From a virus, in the IMG/VR virus record IMGVR_UViG_3300044815_000091, positions 1-47,192 of that record: DNA of 47,192 nt; one strand, given 5' to 3'. Positions within the stretch are counted from its first letter, which is position 1; each line of letters begins with the position of its first letter. The notes below the pieces were generated by a model. It did no database searches and was not told where the DNA came from. It was given only the letters and a program-made list of their open reading frames with translations. Positions 42,596 through 47,192 of this stretch are shown here, in pieces. A program made the position numbers and the translations under genes.

Positions 42596-43489
42596 GTGGC
42601 GGTCGAGCAGGTCGCCGCCCGGTACGCCGAGCGGCAGGTGGCGCTGGGCCGGGCGACCGCGCTGCATCTGGGTGAGCTGTGGCGGCTCGTCGACCCACGG
42701 AACATCGCCGCGGCGTGGCGGTCGCTGCTGCCGTCGGCGCTGGCCGCTCTCGGCACCTCGCAGGCCACCGCCGCGGCGTCGGCCGGGATGTACGTCGACG
42801 AAGCACTCGCCGCGGACGGGGTCACCGCCCGCGCGGCCGGCCGAATCGCACCGGGCGCGTTCGCTGGGATCGCTTCCGACGGCCGTCCGCTGGCGTCGCT
42901 GCTGTACGAGCCGGCGATCACCGCGCTGAAACAGATCGGCCAGGGCGTCTCACCCGTGCGGGCTCTGTCGTCCGGCCGTTTCACTCTGGACCTGATCTCC
43001 CGCACGCAGGTGGCCGACGCCGGCCGGACCGCGGTCGGAACGGCGATCGCCGCCCGGCCCGAGGTCGGCGGTTACGTCCGGATGATCGTCGGGAAGACGT
43101 GCTCGCGCTGCCTGATCCTGGCCGGCCGCCGGTACCGGTGGAACGCAGGTTTCCAGCGGCACCCCCGCTGCGACTGCCGCCATGTGCCGGTCGCCGAGAG
43201 CGTCCCGGGCGACGTGACCACGGACCCGAAGGCCTACTTCGACTCGCTCGACGCGGCCGGCCAGGACGAGCTGCTCGGCAAGGCTGGCGCCGATGCGGTC
43301 CGGGCCGGCGCCGACATGGCCCGGGTGGTCAACGCCCGGCGCGGCATGCAGACCGCTGACGGACGGCTCTACACGACCGAGGCCGCCGGGCGGCGCCCGC
43401 GGCTGATGCCGGAATCGATTCTCCGGGAAGCAAAAGGCTCTCGCGATGAGGCCATCCGCCTTCTCCGGCTGCACCGATACATCACCTGA
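42596..43489 (+). CDS. MuF-like capsid morphogenesis protein
   Basis: 297 residues from the GTG at 42596. The central part has the MuF-type motif: ISRTQVADAGRTAVGTAIAA, then KTCSRCLILAGRRYRWNAGF and RHPRCDCRHVPV, a Cys/His cluster that binds zinc in this family. N- and C-terminal parts are helical. Minor head protein that acts during capsid assembly next to the portal. No toxin domain is fused at the C-terminus. Confidence 0.85.
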   Translation: MAVEQVAARYAERQVALGRATALHLGELWRLVDPRNIAAAWRSLLPSALAALGTSQATAAASAGMYVDEALAADGVTARAAGRIAPGAFAGIASDGRPLASLLYEPAITALKQIGQGVSPVRALSSGRFTLDLISRTQVADAGRTAVGTAIAARPEVGGYVRMIVGKTCSRCLILAGRRYRWNAGFQRHPRCDCRHVPVAESVPGDVTTDPKAYFDSLDAAGQDELLGKAGADAVRAGADMARVVNARRGMQTADGRLYTTEAAGRRPRLMPESILREAKGSRDEAIRLLRLHRYIT

Positions 43490-43525
43490 CCTGGCGCGAT
43501 GCCGGTCGAAGACGGAGAGGTCGCG

Positions 43526-44128
43526 ATGACCCAGCCTGCTCCCGTTCCCACGCCCCCGCCGGGCGACCCGGCGCCGGTCCCGACCCCACCGCCCACCCCG
43601 GCGCCGACCGAGCCGGCCGACAAGCCGCTCGGCCCCGCCGGTGAGCGCGCCCTGGCCACCGAGCGCGAGGCTCGCAAGGCCCTCGAGAAGCAGATCGCCG
43701 AGTACGCCCCGCTCAAGGAGCTCGCCGCGGCGCTGTCCGGTGGGCAGAAGCCCGCCGACGGCAAGTCCGAGGTGGACGTGCTGCGCGAGCAGTTCGCCGC
43801 CCACCAGCAGGAGCTCGCCGACGAGCGCGCCGCCCGCTGGCGTCTCGAGGTCGCGCAGGCCAAGAGCCTCACCGCCGAGCAGGCGGCGTGGCTTCAGGGC
43901 GGCACCCAGGAAGAGCTGCTGGCTTCCGCCGATCGCCTGCTCGCCGCCTTCCCGGCGGCTCCGGCCGGCCCGCGCAACCCGGCGCCGGACCCGTCACAGG
44001 GTGCCCGCGGCGGCCAGCCCGGCCCAGATCTCGAAGCCCAGATCGCCGAGGCTCGCAAGGCCGGCGACTTCCGAAAAGCCATCTCGCTCGAGCGCTCAAA
44101 GCTCGGCGCGATCACACGACCCACCTAG
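43526..44128 (+). CDS. Scaffold protein
   Basis: 200 residues from the ATG at 43526, which has GGAGAGG (43513-43519) upstream; the ATG at 43499 lacks one. Pro/Thr-rich start (about 35 residues), a long charged coiled coil (residues about 40-115: ALATEREARKALEKQIAEYA ...), a flexible middle and a basic C-terminal helix (DFRKAISLERSKLGAI) that probably binds the capsid protein. Its position before the capsid gene is standard. Confidence 0.85.
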   Translation: MTQPAPVPTPPPGDPAPVPTPPPTPAPTEPADKPLGPAGERALATEREARKALEKQIAEYAPLKELAAALSGGQKPADGKSEVDVLREQFAAHQQELADERAARWRLEVAQAKSLTAEQAAWLQGGTQEELLASADRLLAAFPAAPAGPRNPAPDPSQGARGGQPGPDLEAQIAEARKAGDFRKAISLERSKLGAITRPT

Positions 44129-44180
44129 ACCAAGGGCCGGCGCGGGCCGCGCCCCGAACCACTGAAGGGAGCAACCAGCC

Positions 44181-45368
44181 ATGGCTGGCATTTCCGCGCT
44201 CGGCACCACGTACAACCTGCCGAACTACACCGGCATGCTCTTCGGGCTCACGCCCGCTGACACGCCGTTTTTCTCGGCGATCGGCGGCCTGTCCGGCGGC
44301 AAGCAGACCACCGACACCGAGTTCGAGTGGGGCACCTACGACCTGCGCTCGGCCGGTCAGAACGTGGCTCTCGAGGGCCAGGACGCGCCGACCCCGCAGG
44401 AGCGGGTCCGGGGTACCGCGAAGAACGTCCTGCAGATCCACCAGGAGGCCGTCGCGGTCTCGTACACCAAGCAGGCGGCGATCGCCCGGCTCGGTGGCCT
44501 GGCGAGCCAGGGCACGGCAAACTCGGTGGCCAACGAGCTGGACTGGCAGACCGAGATCATGCTGACCCAGATGGTGCGCGACATCAACTGGTCGCTGATC
44601 AACGGCACCTATCAGCTGCCGGCCGACAACACCACGGCCCGCAAGACCCGGGGCCTGCTCGCCGCGATCACCACCAACGCGGTCAGCGTCGCGGGCACGG
44701 GCGTCTCCGGTGCGGCCGCGGCTGCGACCGACCTGATCACCTCGGCCGCTCACGGCCTGGCGATCGGCGACACGGTCCGGTTCAACTCGGTCGGCGCGGC
44801 CACGCCGCTGTCGACCGCGACGGTCTACTACGTCGCCGCGTCCGGCTTCACCACGGGCGTGTTCTCGGTGACCCTGACCAAGGGTGGCACCCCGGTCGAC
44901 ATCACCGTCGACGGCACGGTGAACTGGAACAAGGGCACCGCCCTGGTCAAGGCGAACATCGACACGGTGGCGCAGCTGGCGTACGACAACGGCGGCCTGA
45001 CCGGCGGGATGCCGGTCATCCTGGTCGGCTCGGCGCAGAAGCTGCGGATCACCGCCGCGTACAGCACCGCGGGCTACGTGACCAAGGAGCTGCAGGGCAA
45101 CGTCGGCGGTGTCGTGGTCGACCAGATCATCACCGACTTCGGTCCGATGGGCATCATGCTCGACCGGGCGATGCCGCAGGACACGATCGCGTTCGTGACC
45201 ATGGGCCAGGTGGCCCCGGTCTTCCTCGAGGTGCCCGGCAAGGGTCACTTCTTCGAGGAGCCGCTGGCGAAGATCGGCGCGTCGGACCGTAACCAGCTGT
45301 ACGGCGAGGTCGGCCTCGCGTACGGCAACCAGTTGACCCACGCAAAACTGACCGGATTGGCGGCCTGA
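44181..45368 (+). CDS. Major capsid protein with inserted domain
   Basis: 395 residues from the ATG at 44181 (AAGGGAG upstream). SU10/DUF5309-type HK97-fold pattern: FFSAIGGLSGGKQTTDTEFE, VLQIHQEAVAVSYTKQAAIA, DWQTEIMLTQMVRDINWSLI, then in the second half PQDTIAFVTMGQVAPVFLEV and ASDRNQLYGEVGLAYGN. An extra beta-rich domain of about 70 residues (about 184-252, with AAHGLAIGDTVRFNSVG and TVYYVAASGF) sits in the middle, like the Ig/SH3-like inserts of other virion proteins. Forms the capsid shell. Confidence 0.9.
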   Translation: MAGISALGTTYNLPNYTGMLFGLTPADTPFFSAIGGLSGGKQTTDTEFEWGTYDLRSAGQNVALEGQDAPTPQERVRGTAKNVLQIHQEAVAVSYTKQAAIARLGGLASQGTANSVANELDWQTEIMLTQMVRDINWSLINGTYQLPADNTTARKTRGLLAAITTNAVSVAGTGVSGAAAAATDLITSAAHGLAIGDTVRFNSVGAATPLSTATVYYVAASGFTTGVFSVTLTKGGTPVDITVDGTVNWNKGTALVKANIDTVAQLAYDNGGLTGGMPVILVGSAQKLRITAAYSTAGYVTKELQGNVGGVVVDQIITDFGPMGIMLDRAMPQDTIAFVTMGQVAPVFLEVPGKGHFFEEPLAKIGASDRNQLYGEVGLAYGNQLTHAKLTGLAA

Positions 45369-45370
45369 GC

Positions 45371-45904
45371 ATGAGCGACGAGACGAAGAACGACCTGGTC
45401 GTGAAGGCCGGTTCGGTGACCGTGCTACGGCAGGTCGGCGCCGGCAAGGCCTGGGTCGACGTGGCCCAGGGCGAACCGGTCGGCGACCTCGACGACGAGA
45501 CCCGCGACCGGCTGCTGGCTTCCGGTGCGATCGGCAAGGCCGATAACGCCGCGTACGTGGCCGTCGCCCGGCCGGTGGCCGGCGAGGTCGAGCCTGACGA
45601 GATCCCGTCGGGGCTACTGCCGGGCGGCTCGGTGGAGCAGATCCTCGGCTGGGTCGGCGACGACCTGGCCCGCGCCCGCGTGGCGCGGGAGATGGAGGAG
45701 GCGAAGGGCCCGAAGGCCCGCGCGAACCTCCTGAAGGCGCTCGACGAGGTGAAGGTCTCCGTCGAGACCGAGCCGCCGACGGTGCCCGAGTCCTACGACG
45801 GCACCGTCCAGCCGGCTCCGGCCGGCGGCGTGGTGACCCCGGTCGACGACTCGGCCGTGGACGGCAAGACCGCGGCCGAGGCTCCAGCCTCGAAGCGCCG
45901 CTAA
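45371..45904 (+). CDS. Capsid-region protein, unknown
   Basis: 177 residues from the ATG at 45371, two bases after the capsid stop. N-terminal beta part (VVKAGSVTVLRQVGAGKAWV) then a helical middle (EQILGWVGDDLARARVAREM) and an acidic Pro/Ala-rich tail ending SKRR. Similar small proteins between capsid and connector genes are annotated as hypothetical or head-fiber. Function unknown. Confidence 0.6.
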   Translation: MSDETKNDLVVKAGSVTVLRQVGAGKAWVDVAQGEPVGDLDDETRDRLLASGAIGKADNAAYVAVARPVAGEVEPDEIPSGLLPGGSVEQILGWVGDDLARARVAREMEEAKGPKARANLLKALDEVKVSVETEPPTVPESYDGTVQPAPAGGVVTPVDDSAVDGKTAAEAPASKRR

Positions 45905-45928
45905 CCGACGCAGGAAGGCGAGGTCCTC

Positions 45929-46528
45929 ATGGCCGACATGTTCGCTACCGCCGAGGATCTCGCCTCCGCCCTCCAGCGCGAAACCATCGACACGGCCAGT
46001 GCCGTGCTCGCGCTGGAGGTGACGGCGGCCGTCATTCAGGTGGCCGCCGGTGGCCGCCGCATCACTCGGGTGGTCAACGACGTCGAAGAGGTCTGGGGCG
46101 GGTCGGACCGGCTGCTGCGGCTGAAGAACGCGCCGATCGTGTCGATCGCCTCGGTGACGTACAACGGTTCGACGCTGACCCAGGGCACCGCCTCGGGCAC
46201 CTGGCGCCGGGCGAAGTACGGCGTCTGGCGTGACCTCGGCTGGACCGAGGTGTGCGGCGAACCGTTGCCAGCCAGCGTGGTCTACACCCACGGCTACGAC
46301 CCGAACGGCACGGACTCCGACAAGCAGAAGTTGCAGCTCGCCCGCGGGTTCTCGCTGTCGCTGGCGCGAGGCCTGTTCACCAACCCGGACGGCACGATCC
46401 GCGAGCAGATCGACGACTACTCCGTCGCGTACGCGGAGGCCTCGGCCGCCCTGGACGCCTCGCCGTCGATGAAGGCCCTGCTCCGCAAGCAGTACGGGCC
46501 CAAAGCCCGCATGGTCAGCGTCATCTAA
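45929..46528 (+). CDS. Head-tail connector protein
   Basis: 199 residues from the ATG at 45929 (AGGAAGG upstream). It begins MADMFATAEDLASALQRE, followed by LALEVTAAVIQVAAGGRRIT and EVWGGSDRLLRLKNAPIVSI; such a helix-rich start plus RLLxLxxxPV strand is the pattern of gp6/gp15-like connectors that bind the portal. The second half has DKQKLQLARGFSLSLARGLF and a basic end. The first connector of the neck series that continues at 1243 after the repeat protein. Confidence 0.75.
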   Translation: MADMFATAEDLASALQRETIDTASAVLALEVTAAVIQVAAGGRRITRVVNDVEEVWGGSDRLLRLKNAPIVSIASVTYNGSTLTQGTASGTWRRAKYGVWRDLGWTEVCGEPLPASVVYTHGYDPNGTDSDKQKLQLARGFSLSLARGLFTNPDGTIREQIDDYSVAYAEASAALDASPSMKALLRKQYGPKARMVSVI

Positions 46529-46537
46529 GGAGCAGCC

Positions 46538-47192
46538 GTGGCGTCGCTGTTCACCTCTCAGACGCCGACCGGTGGGAACAACTCCGACGGCACGCCGACG
46601 ATCGCCGTGGCGACCACGCTGGTCTTCGCCGTGTCGGGCACGATCACCGCGATCCGCTGGTACTGCACGGCCAACACCGGCGGCACGTGGACCGGGTACA
46701 TCTGGCAGCCGACCGCCTCGGACTCGTCCGGCGCCGGCACCCAGCTGACCTCGCAGGTCGCGGCGACGCCGACCGGCAGCACGTGGAACTCGATCACGCT
46801 GAGTTCGCCGGTGAGCGTCACGGCCGGGGTCGCGTACCGCATCGGCATGCACAACAGCCAGGGCCGGTACGTCAACTCCGGCTCGTTTTTCGGCTCGGCG
46901 CTGGTCAACGGCAACATCACCGGCATTGCCGACGGGGCGACCGTCGGCGGCCTGGTCCTGAACAACGGCACGTTCAACATCGGCGCTTCGGCCGCGTACC
47001 CGGCGGCGACGTTCTCCGCGGCCTGCTACTTCGTCGACGCCGACTTCACGGCCGGCTCGTCGACCGTCAACGGCACCGCGACGGTGGCTGGTGCCGGTGC
47101 GGTGACCGCGGCGGCGCAGCAGGGCGCTTCGGCGGCGGTGGCCGGGGCTGGCTCCGTGTCCACCTCGGTCAGGCTTTCGAGCTCGGCCGCGG
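46538..47192 (+). CDS. N-terminal part of Gly/Ala repeat virion protein (runs off the end)
   Basis: The GTG at 46538 follows AAGGAG (46527-46532). The first 165 residues are a beta-sandwich domain resembling DUF4082 (TLVFAVSGTITAIRWYCTAN, GTWTGYIWQPTAS, SVTAGVAYRIGMHNSQGRYV). After about residue 175 the VAGAGAVTAAAQQ / VAGAGSVSTSVR repeats begin and run to the end. The frame continues logically into 1-630. The reading frames differ by two missing bases modulo 3 at the join. Likely a head- or tail-associated surface protein. Confidence 0.75.
   Translation, partial: MASLFTSQTPTGGNNSDGTPTIAVATTLVFAVSGTITAIRWYCTANTGGTWTGYIWQPTASDSSGAGTQLTSQVAATPTGSTWNSITLSSPVSVTAGVAYRIGMHNSQGRYVNSGSFFGSALVNGNITGIADGATVGGLVLNNGTFNIGASAAYPAATFSAACYFVDADFTAGSSTVNGTATVAGAGAVTAAAQQGASAAVAGAGSVSTSVRLSSSAA

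Overview
This 47.2 kb window looks like a nearly complete genome of a temperate, long-tailed (siphovirus-type) phage of a high-GC actinomycete. The evidence is the high GC content, frequent GTG starts, and actinophage families such as DUF6093, DUF6221, DUF397 and the FDxHR zinc-binding family. Almost every gene overlaps the next by ATGA or GTGA. The two ends of the window lie inside the same gene: an N-terminal domain followed by Gly-Ala-Gly-Ser-Val repeats starts at 46538, and the rest of that repeat region with its stop is at 1-630. The sequence is therefore best read as a circular map cut inside that repeat gene, with a few bases missing at the join.

Layout by region. 1-4105: head-tail connector, tail-completion and major tail genes. 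4102-5036: tail assembly chaperones joined by a -1 frameshift at a CCCTTTC slippery site. 5040-11230: tape measure protein with a C-terminal M15-type peptidase, then minor tail proteins. 11230-13568: lysis genes (amidase and three small membrane proteins) with two small reverse genes between them. 13634-16804: HNH endonuclease, strong terminators, a DUF4190-like membrane protein, two related AlpA/MerR-like helix-turn-helix genes on the reverse strand, and a forward cassette between them that ends in an orphan DUF397 gene. 16805-18736: a resolvase-like protein, a tyrosine integrase and a repressor. 18737-18886: a divergent switch with three copies of a 13-bp palindromic operator and two promoters, both predicted to give leaderless mRNAs. 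18860-32744: the rightward early operon. It holds a Cro-like gene, a 650-bp pyrimidine-rich tract without a convincing gene, a RAMP/Cas7-like protein, a YqaJ/Cas4-like exonuclease, a putative annealing protein, an ArsR-like regulator, a RuvC-like resolvase, many small (often zinc-binding) proteins, a PAPS-reductase-like protein and a DNA methyltransferase. 32745-38028: a replication initiator whose linker-coding segment carries six iterons and a palindrome (a lambda O-like origin), then more small HTH and zinc proteins. 38076-47192: a promoter with palindrome, packaging HNH, terminase small and large subunits, portal, MuF-like protein, scaffold, capsid and connector.

How it works together: the repressor and the Cro-like protein probably compete at the three operators. 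Leaving lysogeny turns on the rightward operon, giving recombination, DNA modification and replication from the origin inside the initiator gene. The late block then packages DNA and builds the virion. The most unusual elements are the solitary RAMP-like protein, the pyrimidine-rich tract directly before it with a recurrent decamer, the two leaderless promoters over three operators, and the iteron origin.
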